From: DASYDU01 sp050248495
Lineage (GTDB): Bacteria; Planctomycetota; Planctomycetia; Pirellulales; Lacipirellulaceae
Length of the DNA: 64,000 bases
Reading direction: 5' to 3'
NCBI GenBank assembly: GCA_050248495.1
Contig: JBFWSG010000005.1
Location: 117,420-181,419, forward strand
Part shown: one piece after another, positions 29,178 through 38,900 of the stretch
How the letters are laid out: each line of letters begins with the position of its first letter
Position numbering within the stretch: the stretch's first letter is position 1
Program-made: the position numbers and the translations under genes
Notes under the pieces: generated by a model
What the model saw: the letters and a program-made list of their open reading frames with translations, nothing else
Database searches by the model: none
What the model was told of the DNA's origin: nothing

Positions 29178-30901
29178 GCGCAGCGCGCGATTGCGGATTT
29201 TGGATTTTGGATTGCGGATTGGGGCACGCGCTGCGGCTTTGTTTCGCGCTGTTTTGTTGCAGTGGGATCGTGCGTGCGGAGGAATCGCCGCTGGAGACGC
29301 TCGTCGTCGGGAGAATTTGGACGGGCGATCCGCAGCGACCTTGGGCCGAAGCGGTTGCAATCGAGGGCGACCGCATTGTGGCAGTGGGCACCCGCGCGGA
29401 CGTTGCGGCGCATGTCGGCACCGGGGCTCAAGTGATTGACGCGGGCGATGGGATCGTTGTGCCCGGCCTGTGCGATTCGCACATCCACCTGATTGAAGGC
29501 GGCGGTCATCTGGCGTCGGTGCAGCTCCGCGATGCGACATCGCGCGAGGAATTCGTGCGGCGGATCGGCGAGTTTGCCGACGCACGTCGCAAGAGCGGCA
29601 GTAAAGAGTGGATCACCGGCGGCGACTGGGACCACACGCAGTGGGGCGGCCAGACTTCGGCGAGCCAGCTGCCAGATCGCGCTTGGATCGACGAAGTGAC
29701 CGGCGACGTTCCGGTGTGGGTCTCTCGGCTCGACGGGCACATGGCGCTGGCTAATAGCGCTGCGCTCGCGGCGGCGGGCGTCAAAGAAGATGTGGCGGAC
29801 GTCGAAGGCGGTGAAATTGTCCGCGACGCTTCGGGCCGGCTCACCGGTTTGCTTAAGGACAACGCAATGGCGCTCGTCGAGCGGCGAGCGCCGGCAGAGA
29901 GCCTGGAGCGGCGGCTCGAGGCGGCCATTGCGGCGATGAAGTATCTCAACAGGCAAGGCATTACCGCCGTGCATCACATGGGTACTTGGGGCGACGTCGA
30001 CGTGTTTCGTTTGGCAAAAGAGCGCGGTTTACTCAGCGTGCGCGTCTATGCCCTGACACCGCTTAGCCAGTGGCAGCGGCTGGCAGATGAAGTGGCGAAA
30101 AATGGTCGCGGCGACGATTGGCTACAAATCGGCGGACTCAAGGGCTTCGTCGACGGCTCGCTCGGCTCGCACACTGCGGCGTTTCTCGAACCCTATTCCG
30201 ACGACCCATCCAGCCGCGGACTGCTCGTCAATTCTGAGGAGGACTTGGAGGCGTGGACCGATGGCGCCGAGAAGGCCGGGTTACAGGTCGCGGTCCACGC
30301 GATCGGCGACCGGGCGATCCGCATGCAACTTGGCATCTACGAGCGTACCGCCCGCCGCAACGGCCCACGCGACCGCCGTTTTCGCATCGAACACGCGCAG
30401 CACATCTCGCCGGATGACATTCCGCGATTCGGTGCGCTCGGCGTGATCGCCAGCATGCAGCCGTATCATGCCATCGACGACGGTCGCTGGGCCGATGGCG
30501 TGATCGGCGCCAAGCGGAGCGAGACGACTTACGCCTTTCGCTCGTTGCTGGCGTCCGGCGGCCGGCTGGCGTTCGGCAGCGACTGGTTCGTGGCACCAGC
30601 GACCCCGCTCGAAGGGATCGACGCCGCCGTCACCCGCCGCACCCTCGACGGCAAACATCCCAATGGCTGGGTGCCCAAGCAAAAGATTTCAGCAGAAGAC
30701 GCGCTGCGAGCCTACACCAGCGGCGCGGCGTACGCCGGCTTTCAGGAAGCGACTCGCGGCACGCTGGAAGTCGGCAAGCTGGCGGATCTGGTCGTGATCG
30801 ATCGCGATATCCTTTCGCCTAAAGAGCGAGAGATCGAAAAGGCGCGCGTCATCCTCACGATGGTGGGCGGGAAGGTTGTGTTCGAGGGGAGGGAAAAGTG
30901 A
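29174..30901 (+). CDS. Secreted amidohydrolase (YtcJ-like, Amidohydro_3 family)
   Basis: About 575 residues of the metal-dependent amidohydrolase superfamily. The first metal site is the HIH of LCDSHIHL; later ligands are in KGFVDGSLGSHT (Lys), VAVHAIGDRAI (His), RIEHAQHISP (His) and FGSDW (Asp). A hydrophobic stretch (RLCFALFCCSGIVRA) just before the enzyme suggests export. The substrate cannot be predicted; YtcJ-like enzymes hydrolyse amide-type bonds. The start is uncertain. The GTG overlapping the upstream stop (GTGA) is chosen, but the first residues are encoded by a GATTTTGG-rich spacer repeat, and a TTG about 45 bases later would also leave a signal peptide. Confidence 0.85.
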   Translation: MSAARDCGFWILDCGLGHALRLCFALFCCSGIVRAEESPLETLVVGRIWTGDPQRPWAEAVAIEGDRIVAVGTRADVAAHVGTGAQVIDAGDGIVVPGLCDSHIHLIEGGGHLASVQLRDATSREEFVRRIGEFADARRKSGSKEWITGGDWDHTQWGGQTSASQLPDRAWIDEVTGDVPVWVSRLDGHMALANSAALAAAGVKEDVADVEGGEIVRDASGRLTGLLKDNAMALVERRAPAESLERRLEAAIAAMKYLNRQGITAVHHMGTWGDVDVFRLAKERGLLSVRVYALTPLSQWQRLADEVAKNGRGDDWLQIGGLKGFVDGSLGSHTAAFLEPYSDDPSSRGLLVNSEEDLEAWTDGAEKAGLQVAVHAIGDRAIRMQLGIYERTARRNGPRDRRFRIEHAQHISPDDIPRFGALGVIASMQPYHAIDDGRWADGVIGAKRSETTYAFRSLLASGGRLAFGSDWFVAPATPLEGIDAAVTRRTLDGKHPNGWVPKQKISAEDALRAYTSGAAYAGFQEATRGTLEVGKLADLVVIDRDILSPKEREIEKARVILTMVGGKVVFEGREK

Positions 30902-31006
30902 TTGGGAAACGCAAAGGGAGATGCTGCATGAATTGCGATCTCGACTGCGTCCATTCGGGTGGTACAATTGGTGAGGTCAGGATAACTACCGGCAAGTGTT
31001 GTGATC

Positions 31007-31231
31007 ATGCCCGATTCGTCTGAAATCACGTTTGACGTATTCCTTCAGCCCGGGCAGTCGCTTTCGTTGCCGCCGGAAGTTGCGGCTTCAATTGGGCCCG
31101 GGCACTGGCAAGTCTCGATTCGCGCCGCCGACGCAGAGGGACGGTCGCCAGTAGCGCGAGATCATTCCGCCTTTTTGAATAGCTACGCCGCCGAGGACGA
31201 AGGTCTCTACGATGACTATCCGTCCCGGTGA
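31007..31231 (+). CDS. Putative antitoxin partner of MazF-like toxin
   Basis: A 74-residue acidic protein. It starts with a short beta-rich segment (SSEITFDVFLQPGQSLSLP) and ends acidic and tyrosine-rich (AAEDEGLYDDYPSR), as expected for an antitoxin tail that wraps the toxin. No DNA-binding domain is obvious. A GTG two codons earlier is possible. It overlaps the toxin gene by 20 bases, the standard arrangement for type II modules. Identification rests mainly on context. Confidence 0.5.
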   Translation: MPDSSEITFDVFLQPGQSLSLPPEVAASIGPGHWQVSIRAADAEGRSPVARDHSAFLNSYAAEDEGLYDDYPSR

Positions 31232-31538
31232 ATTCTGGGTTGCCGACATTCCCTATACGGATGGAAGCGGCTCCAAGAAACGGCCGGTGTTAGTGTTGTG
31301 GCTCGACGCGAATGATGTCGTCGTCGCGGCGGTCACGTCTGCCGGGCCGCGAACTGTGACCGACGTATCGCTCCGAAAATGGCAGGTCGCAGGCCTGCGC
31401 GTCGCTTCCACAGTGAGGCTTTCCCGACTCGATTGTTTAGAGCAGGCATTACTCGTTGGACGAATCGGCAAGATCGAGGCGCAGGACGCCGGGCTGGTAA
31501 AGCAGACGTGGGTCGCGCACGTCGTGCCTCAATTCTAG
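31212..31538 (+). CDS. PemK/MazF-like toxin (endoribonuclease family)
   Basis: A 108-residue protein with the MazF/PemK beginning: an R-P-G-E-F-W-V-A-D opening, then SKKRPVLVL and a central DVSLRKWQVAGLRVASTVRLSRL corresponding to the S/T-x-V-R region of the family. MazF-type proteins cleave mRNA at short sequences and are neutralised by the upstream antitoxin. Length and motif order fit a complete toxin. Confidence 0.75.
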   Translation: MTIRPGEFWVADIPYTDGSGSKKRPVLVLWLDANDVVVAAVTSAGPRTVTDVSLRKWQVAGLRVASTVRLSRLDCLEQALLVGRIGKIEAQDAGLVKQTWVAHVVPQF

Positions 31539-31600
31539 CGCAGTTTCGCAACCGACTGGATTCGGCGTCGCCGCCAAAGCCAACTGGGAATCGAAGCCAG

Positions 31601-32695
31601 CTAGAAGTCGTACCACAAACCGATTCCGATCTGCTGCTCGGAAGTTTGGAAGAATTGGGCCTGGCTCGATTTGCCGTTGTAGTAGTGGCCGCCGATGCGA
31701 AACGTCTTGCCCGTCTCGCCTCGCCACAACCAGCCGGTTTGCGCCGTCACGTCTCCACCGTAATCGACGGACTCGCGCAGCCGGCCGTTGAGCGCCAGGA
31801 ACGGCGAGCCATGCAACCCGGTGGGGCCGGGGCGCGAGAGTTCATTGCCGAACTGGAAAGCGATCGGCTTCGAGCCGCCGCTGTTATGGAATGCCCAATC
31901 GAACTCACCGTAGACGCGGCACGCCCAAATGGGAAACCACGACGCGCCAAAAACGATTCCATCGCGGACGTAGTTAATGCGCTGCTGGAGTGAGCCGGGA
32001 TTACGCAGGGCATACTCGTCACCCAGATGCGAGCTGAGGTGCGCGTAGCCCATTTTGAACTGCCAATTGTCGATGCCGTAAGTCAGCGGGAACCCGAACA
32101 CGTAGTCGCTCGAGTTGAGGTCCTGGTGGTTTTCCGCGTCCATCCGGACCACGGCCGCGCCATACGCGTCCAGTTGCCAGCCGTGGGGGTGCAGGGGATC
32201 GCGATCGCCATACCGCAAAATTCCGCCCCGCCCACCCACGGTGGCGTCCCAATAGGAGTGGTTCTCCGAGAAGAACGGCGTGATGCTGATCCGTGGCTCG
32301 AGTGGACCGGCCAAATACGAGCGATAAATGATTCCCGATGGTCCCACCTGCCAGGTGAAGTCGTTTGGATAATACTCGCCATCTTCACCGTTGGGGAAGT
32401 CATCGTCGGCATAGCCATTTGCCCGAAAATCAAAATCGGGCGGGCCGATTCGAGTTGAGTCGTTTGCCGAGGCGCCGGGGGGAAGCTCCTGCGATTCGGA
32501 CGGCATGATCGCGGCGTCGACCGCTTCCTCATCGACGACAAAATTGACGTCCAAATCCGCCGACGCGGAGGGCTGCAGAAACACCAGTCCCCCGTCGGGA
32601 GCCTCCGAGGCGCTCGCGCTGGCAATGTATAGTGCCGTCGCGGCCGCAGCCAGCGCGTACGACAACCATCGGAGACAGCCACCTGTCGAGGTCAT
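31601..32695 (-). CDS. DUF1207 family outer-membrane-type protein
   Basis: A 364-residue exported protein. A signal peptide (YALAAAATALYIASASASEA) and an acidic linker precede a DUF1207 domain from about residue 130: TWQVGPSGIIYRSYLAGPLEPRIS, GGRGGILRYGD, then alternating beta strands typical of an outer-membrane barrel or surface beta protein, ending in the aromatic WYDF. DUF1207 has no defined activity. It is transcribed toward the toxin gene and is divergent from the glycine-zipper gene. Confidence 0.75.
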   Translation of the reverse strand: MTSTGGCLRWLSYALAAAATALYIASASASEAPDGGLVFLQPSASADLDVNFVVDEEAVDAAIMPSESQELPPGASANDSTRIGPPDFDFRANGYADDDFPNGEDGEYYPNDFTWQVGPSGIIYRSYLAGPLEPRISITPFFSENHSYWDATVGGRGGILRYGDRDPLHPHGWQLDAYGAAVVRMDAENHQDLNSSDYVFGFPLTYGIDNWQFKMGYAHLSSHLGDEYALRNPGSLQQRINYVRDGIVFGASWFPIWACRVYGEFDWAFHNSGGSKPIAFQFGNELSRPGPTGLHGSPFLALNGRLRESVDYGGDVTAQTGWLWRGETGKTFRIGGHYYNGKSSQAQFFQTSEQQIGIGLWYDF

Positions 32696-33039
32696 GCAGA
32701 ATCTGGGTCGAGGATTTCGGGCGGGAAGGTCGCACGGCTCGCTCGACGCGGGGACGGGAGCGGGAAGCCGTGGCGGTGGTAACGATTGCTCTTATGGTTT
32801 CGGCCGTAGCGAGGCGCCGCGGTGAGTCGTTGTGTGACGCATCGGCTTAGTAAGGACGCTGTCGCTGCTGTCGCATCAAGGCATCGGCCTGACAGCAACG
32901 GCCGCGGCGACCTGCGAGGCGCTCTGGCGTGGCGCCGACAATTCGAGGAGAATCCGCCGCGTTTCTTCCGAAGTTGAAGAAGGATTGACTGTGTTTCGAA
33001 ATTCTCGCGCGCGGTGTAAGCAATAGAGGCTCGGAGACG
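32696..33039. other. Divergent intergenic region, DUF1207 / glycine-zipper gene
   Basis: No supported gene, no clear sigma70 promoter and no strong palindrome are visible. GGAG at about 33030 is the likely Shine-Dalgarno of the glycine-zipper gene. Confidence 0.4.
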
Positions 33040-33669
33040 ATGCAAGCAACCAGTCTCGGACAGCGTCGGTATTGGTTAGCGTTCTTAGTCGCACTCGCAG
33101 CGCCGGAGCTCGCCGTCGCGCAGTACTACTATCAACCGCCGCCGAGCTACTACCGCAACGACACCGCCTCCGGCACCGTGGTGGGCGGCGCGTTAGGCGC
33201 GATCACCGGCGCGGTCGTGGGCGGCAGCAGCCACCGCGGCGAAGGGGCGCTGATCGGCGCCGGGGTCGGGGCAATCACCGGCAACGTGCTCGGCCGGGCT
33301 CAGGACCGCTCCGACGAGCAGCGTGCGGCCAATGGCGCCGCGGTCGTTGCGGGGATGAACCAACAAGCCGCCGCTCAGGCCGTGACGAATTACGATCTTG
33401 TCGGCATGACCAAGGCCGGCGTCAACGACGACGTGATCATCAGCACGATGCAGTCCCGCGGGGCGCGGCTCGATTTGAGCCCGCAGGGACTAATCTCGCT
33501 CAAACAGAGCGGCGTGAGCGACCGCGTAGTATTGGCGGCACAGAATTTGGGCGCTGGGCCCGCATACATTGCAGGTCCGCCGCCGGCCGTCGTCGTGCGG
33601 CCGGCGCCGGTCTATTACTACTATCCGCCGCCCTATTACCGCGCCCACTATCACTACCATCACTGGTAA
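33040..33669 (+). CDS. Glycine-zipper secreted protein
   Basis: A 209-residue protein with a signal peptide ending in ELAVAQ. Residues about 45-90 form a glycine zipper (GTVVGGALGAITGAVVGGSS, then GALIGAGVGAITGNVLG), a motif that packs membrane helices. Residues 125-175 carry a helical motif (MTKAGVNDDVIISTMQSRG, LSPQGLISLKQSGVSDRVV) seen in many planctomycete envelope proteins. The tail is Tyr/Pro/His-rich. It is probably an outer-membrane-associated structural or stress protein; no enzymatic role is indicated. Confidence 0.75.
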   Translation: MQATSLGQRRYWLAFLVALAAPELAVAQYYYQPPPSYYRNDTASGTVVGGALGAITGAVVGGSSHRGEGALIGAGVGAITGNVLGRAQDRSDEQRAANGAAVVAGMNQQAAAQAVTNYDLVGMTKAGVNDDVIISTMQSRGARLDLSPQGLISLKQSGVSDRVVLAAQNLGAGPAYIAGPPPAVVVRPAPVYYYYPPPYYRAHYHYHHW

Positions 33670-33744
33670 TTGTCGGCCGCTCCTGAAATGGCTCGGCGAG
33701 AGCCTCGCACTCCCGTTGTCGAGAGCGGCGCGAATTGGTGAGCC

Positions 33745-34449
33745 ATGGTCCGCGAAGAGCAGCAAATCTTCCCGTTTCTGCTCGCTGCCTTGCTGCTGCT
33801 CTTGGTGATTCAGCCGCAGGTCGTGGGTATGCCGCGGGGCGAGCTGGTGATGAGCGTGCTCTCGTCGCTGGTGCAGATCGCCGCCATCCTGGTGATCGCC
33901 GAGAACCGCCGGCTGCGGCTGGCCGCCTGGGTGCTGGGCGTTCCGCCGCTGTTGATCATTTGGAGCCGCCACACGCTCACCGGCGACGCGATCAACACGG
34001 CGATCCTGTGGGGCCACGGCCTCACGAGCGTCTTTCTCGCCGGCACGGCCGTCATCATCCTGCGGTTCATCCTGACGCATGAGCTGCGGGCCGACGGCGT
34101 TCTGGGGGCGGTCTGCGCGTATGTGCTGATCGGCGCCGCCGCCGGGCAGTTGTGCTTCATCGTCGAGACGCTGCGGCCAAACTCCTACCGTCACTCGACC
34201 GAGCTCGACGTCAATTTCGCCGCCCATGATTCGCGGTCGGCCCTGATGATGTACTACAGCTTCACGACACTCACGACCACGGGCTACGGCGACATCGTGC
34301 CCAACTCACCGCTGACGCGCACGATGGCCTGGATGGAAGCGGCCACGGGCCAGCTCTACCTGGCGGTGCTGGTCGCGGGGCTGGTGTCGGCGCGCGTGGG
34401 CCGGAAGCTCGCGGACGGCCCCCCAACCAGTCGAATCAGGCCGATCTAG
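33745..34449 (+). CDS. Two-TM pore potassium channel with extra N-terminal helices
   Basis: A 234-residue membrane protein. Four hydrophobic segments occupy roughly residues 9-52 and 62-110. They are followed by a pore module: an outer helix (about 117-140), a pore loop with selectivity filter TTTGYGD at 177-183, and an inner helix (about 198-216). The filter is the canonical potassium signature. There is no RCK or cyclic-nucleotide domain, so gating is unknown. It is a single-gene unit upstream of the RND adaptor. Confidence 0.85.
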   Translation: MVREEQQIFPFLLAALLLLLVIQPQVVGMPRGELVMSVLSSLVQIAAILVIAENRRLRLAAWVLGVPPLLIIWSRHTLTGDAINTAILWGHGLTSVFLAGTAVIILRFILTHELRADGVLGAVCAYVLIGAAAGQLCFIVETLRPNSYRHSTELDVNFAAHDSRSALMMYYSFTTLTTTGYGDIVPNSPLTRTMAWMEAATGQLYLAVLVAGLVSARVGRKLADGPPTSRIRPI

Positions 34450-34585
34450 GCTGAAATTCGCCGCAAATTTCCTGCTCGCCGCTGCTGCCGCGGCGCACGG
34501 TGGAGCTATATTATCCAGGGCGCTTTTTCGACCGCGCCGGTCGCGCCCGCGCTGCGCCCAGACCGGTCGCTAGGGTTTACCATCC

Positions 34586-35944
34586 ATGATTCGTGCAGTC
34601 GCGTTTATGATTTCCATTCTGCAATTTGCACGAAGCCGCCGCGCCGCGCTCACCGCCGCGCTGGCGATCGCGCTCGCCGGTTGCAGCGAGAAGCATCCGG
34701 AGCTGGTCACGCCGCCGCCGCCGGTCGTGATGGTCGCCGTGCCGGTCCAGCGGACTGTTACCAACTACCAGTTATTCACCGTGCGTACCGAGGCCGTGGA
34801 GTCGGTCGACATCAAGGCCCGCGTCACCGGCTACTTGAAAGAGATTCTGTTCAAGGACGGCGCGGATGTGAACGCGGGCGACGTGCTGTTTAAAATCGAC
34901 GACCGGCCCTACAAGGCCGCGCTCGACGAAGCGAAGGCCAACGTCGCCTATGCCAAGGCGGCGCTCGTCGAGGCCGAGGCCAACTATCAGATCGGCATGA
35001 ATGTCCGCAAGGCGAACCCCGCGGCCATCAGTGAGCAAGAAATCAATCAGCGGCTCGGCGCACGCGACGAAGCGGCGGCCAGCGTGTTGCAGGCCGAAGC
35101 TTCGGTCGAGAGCGCTCAGCTAAATTTCGATTGGTGCACCGTCGCCGCGCCGATTGCCGGGCGGATCAATCGGCACTTCGTCGACGCCGGCAACCTGGTG
35201 TCGCAAGACGTCACGTCACTCACCAACATCGTCACCATCAAACCAATCTGGGCCTACTTCGACGTCGACCAGAACACGGCGCTCGACGTCGAGAAACTGA
35301 TCGCCGAAGGCAAAGTCCAAAGCGCCCGCGACACCACAATCGACGTCGGCCTCTCGCTGGGCGAAGGCGACGACTTTCCGATCGCCGGCACGATCGACTT
35401 CGTGAGCAATCAGCTCGATCCGAACACCGGGTCGTTGCGGGTGCGGGCGGTATTTCCCAACCAGAACGGTTTCATCGGCTCGGGCATGTTCGGCCGAGTT
35501 CGCGTGCCGATTGGCCCGCCGCACGACGCTCTGCTCGTGCTCGACCAGGCGGTCGGCACCAACCAGGGCCAGAAGTACTTGATGGTGGTGAACGAGAAGA
35601 ATCAAGTCGAATATCGCGCGGTCGAAGTCGGTCAAATTCACGACGGCCTGCGCGAAGTGTTGCAATATCGCGAGATCATGCTGCCCGGCGCCAACGGGGC
35701 CGATACCAGCAAGCGAGAAGAGGTGCTCAAGCCCACCGACCGGATCATCATCCAAGGGCTGCAACGGGTTCGGCCAGGCGCGGACGTGACACCGAAGCAG
35801 GTCGACATGTTGACGCAGCTCAATGTACCGGCGCCGGGCACCGTTGCTCCAGGAGAGGCCAAGCCAGCGGACGAAAAAGAGGCCGCCGCCGCAGAAAAGC
35901 CCGCGGATCCCAACGCGACCAAAACCGCACCAGCGACTGAGTAA
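34586..35944 (+). CDS. RND efflux periplasmic adaptor (membrane fusion protein), system A
   Basis: A 452-residue lipoprotein: the signal peptide ends in the lipobox LAGC, with Cys33 as the lipidated residue. The HlyD/AcrA order is clear: a lipoyl half (VDIKARVTGYLKEILFKDGADVNAGDVLFKID), a coiled-coil hairpin (about 105-190), the second lipoyl half (CTVAAPIAGRINRHFVDAGNLVS) and a beta-barrel. The C-terminal 40 residues are an Ala/Pro/Glu-rich tail. It would connect the pump 40 bases downstream to an outer-membrane channel. No TolC gene follows in this operon, so it may share the channel of the second system. Confidence 0.92.
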   Translation: MIRAVAFMISILQFARSRRAALTAALAIALAGCSEKHPELVTPPPPVVMVAVPVQRTVTNYQLFTVRTEAVESVDIKARVTGYLKEILFKDGADVNAGDVLFKIDDRPYKAALDEAKANVAYAKAALVEAEANYQIGMNVRKANPAAISEQEINQRLGARDEAAASVLQAEASVESAQLNFDWCTVAAPIAGRINRHFVDAGNLVSQDVTSLTNIVTIKPIWAYFDVDQNTALDVEKLIAEGKVQSARDTTIDVGLSLGEGDDFPIAGTIDFVSNQLDPNTGSLRVRAVFPNQNGFIGSGMFGRVRVPIGPPHDALLVLDQAVGTNQGQKYLMVVNEKNQVEYRAVEVGQIHDGLREVLQYREIMLPGANGADTSKREEVLKPTDRIIIQGLQRVRPGADVTPKQVDMLTQLNVPAPGTVAPGEAKPADEKEAAAAEKPADPNATKTAPATE

Positions 35945-35984
35945 TCAACCCGCCGCGCCTGCCGGCGGAACGAAGGCAAATACG

Positions 35985-38900
35985 ATGTCGCGTTTCTTCA
36001 TCGATCGACCGATCTTCGCCTGGGTGCTGTCGATCGTGATCGTCATCTCCGGCCTGGCGTGCGTCGGCTCATTGCCGATCGCGCAGTACCCGCCGATCGT
36101 GCCGCCGACGATTCAAGTCACCGTGTCCTATCCCGGCGCGAGTGCGAAAACCGTCTCCGACGCGGTCGGCCAGCCGATCGAGGCCCAGGTCAACGGCGTG
36201 GAAGGCATGATCTACATGTCGTCCACCTGCACGAACAACGGCCAGTACACGCTCACCGTCAGCTTCCAGGTCGGCACCGACATCCACACGGCGCTCATGC
36301 TCGTGCAAACGCGCGTGCAGCTCGCCCAGCCGCAGTTGCCCGAAAGCGTGCAGAAGCAGGGCGTCAACGTAAAGATGCAGTCGCCGAACATCCTGCTGGC
36401 GGTGAATATGATTTCGCCGAACGGCCAGTACGACCCGCTCTACTTGAGCAACTATGCCCAGATCAACGTCTTCGACGAGCTGTCTCGCGTGCCGGGCGTG
36501 GGTCTGGTGAATTTCCTCGGCCAGCGGCAATACAGCATGCGGGCCTGGCTCGATCCGCAGAAGCTCGCCGCGCTCGACCTGACGGCCAGCGAAGTGATCG
36601 ACGCGGTCGGCGAACAGAACGTCGTCGTCGCGGCCGGCAACATCGGCCAGCAGCCGGTGCCCGCGGGGCAGAACTATCAGCTCGTGCTCAACACGCTGGG
36701 CCGGCTCTCGACACCCCAGCAATTTGGCGAAATCATCGTCAAGGTCGGGCAGAACGGCCGCTACGTCCGCCTGCGCGACGTGGCCAAGATCGATCTCGGT
36801 TCGCAGAACTCGGACCTGAGCTGCGCGCTCACCACGCACGTCAAAGGCCCCGACGGCAAAGAGGTCATCAAACGATTCCCGTCCGTGGCCCTGGCGGTGT
36901 TTGCGTTGCCGACGGCCAACGCGCTCGCCGTGGGCGAGGGCGTCAAGTCAAAAATGGAAGAGCTCAAGCGCAGCTTTCCCGAGGGCGTCGACTACCGCAT
37001 CGCCTACGACACCACGCCTTTCATCGAACACTCGGTGCATGACGTGTTCGTAACCATCTACATCGCCGCGGCGCTCGTGATCGTGGTGGTGATGTTCTTC
37101 CTGCAGGATTGGCGGGCGATGCTGTTGCCGATCATCGACATCGTGGTCGCGCTGATCGGCACGTTCATCGTGATGGCCGGTCTCGGCTTTTCGCTCAATA
37201 ACCTGAGCCTCTTCGGCCTGGTGCTCGCGGTCGGCATCGTGGTCGACGATTCGATCGTCGTGGTGGAGAATATCGAGCGCTGGATGGGAAAAGGCTTGCA
37301 TGCGCGCGAAGCGACCATCAAGGCGATGGATGAAATCACGGGGCCCGTGATTGGCATCACCATGGTGCTGATGGCCGTGTTCATTCCCACGGCCTTTATT
37401 CCGGGGCTCACCGGCCAGTTCTTTCGGCAGTTCGCACTCACGATCGCGGTGGCGGCGTTTTTCTCCGCCGTCAACGCGCTCACGATGGCGCCGGCCCGCG
37501 CGGTGGCCTGGATCAAGCCGCACGGCGAAGGGCACGACACGAAGGAAGCGCTCCCGCGCGTGGGCGTAGCCGTGCTGTTTGGCGCGGCAACTTATTTCAT
37601 CCTGCACCCATTTGTTGGAACCCGGATCGAGGGCTTTCTTGAGTGGTTAGGTCAGATTGCCTTTTTCCGAGAGACAGCTGGCATCGAATCAGTGATCGGT
37701 GAAGATACGGCCGCAGCCATTACCGCGATCCTGCTTGGGATTCCGGGCTTCGTTGCTGGCTGGCTCACTGCGAAATACGTGAATCGCGGCCTGGGCTGGT
37801 TCTTCACGCTGTTCAACAAAGCGTTTGACGTGTTTGCCCATGGCTACGCCAAGCTGGTCGGCGTCGGCTTGCGGCTTGCGGCGATCGTGTTGTTGGCATA
37901 CGTCGGACTCTTGGCGCTCACCGCCTGGGGCTTCATTTCCTCGCCGACCGGGTTCATTCCCGAGCAGGACCAGGGCTACGTGCTCGTGAACGTCGACCTG
38001 CCGGATGCCGCCTCGGTGCAACGGACCGAGGCCGTGCTCGATGAGCTCGTGCAAATCGCAATTCATACGCCGGGCGTCGAATCGGCGATGGCTGTGTCGG
38101 GCTACTCGGCCGTGTTCGCCTGCGACTCGTCGAACTGGGGCACGATCTTCGTGATCCTCCGCGAGTTCCACGACCGCCGTTCGCCCGAGACGCAGGCCGC
38201 CGCCATCATTCAAAAGCTCAACCAGGAATACTACGCGAAGGTCTTGAGCGCTCGAGCCTCGGTGTTCGGCGCTCCGCCAGTGCCGGGCTTGGGGCAATCG
38301 GGCGGCTTCCAGATGCAAGTCGTCGACCGCACGGGGTTGGGGCTCCAGGCACTGCAGGAAGGCACGGAAACCGTCGTGTCGAAGGCCAACGCCCAGCCGG
38401 GACTGGCCCGCGTGTTCACGACCTTCCGCGCCGATTCGCCGCAGCTCTATCTCGACATCGATCGCGACGCGGTGAAGCAGATGGGCGTCAACCTCAGCGA
38501 TGTGTTCACGACGCTCAACGCAAACATGGGCTCGGTCTACATCAATCAATTCAACGACTTTGGCCGCATCTGGCAAGTCAACGTGCAGGCCCAGGGGCAG
38601 TTCCGCGAAAACGTCGAGAGCCTCAAGCTGCTGCAAGTCCGCAATCGCCAGGGGCAGATGGTGCCGCTCGGCTCGGTGATGCGCGTGTACGATTCCGCTG
38701 GGCCGGTGTTTATCATGCGATATAACAACCTGCTCTCGGCCGCGGTGAACGGCGACACGCGGCCCGGCTTCAGCTCGGGCCAGGCCATCTCCACGATGCA
38801 GGAACTCGCCGACCAGAACCTGCCGCAAGGCATGGGTTACTACTGGACCAACATCGCCTATCAACAGGTGACGGCCGGCAACACAGGCATCTTCGTGTTC

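Noticed and set aside
28700..29977. 425-codon minus-strand open frame
   Set aside because: Runs antisense to the amidohydrolase and the 94-aa gene; part of it merely translates the spacer tract (IQNPKSAI-like).
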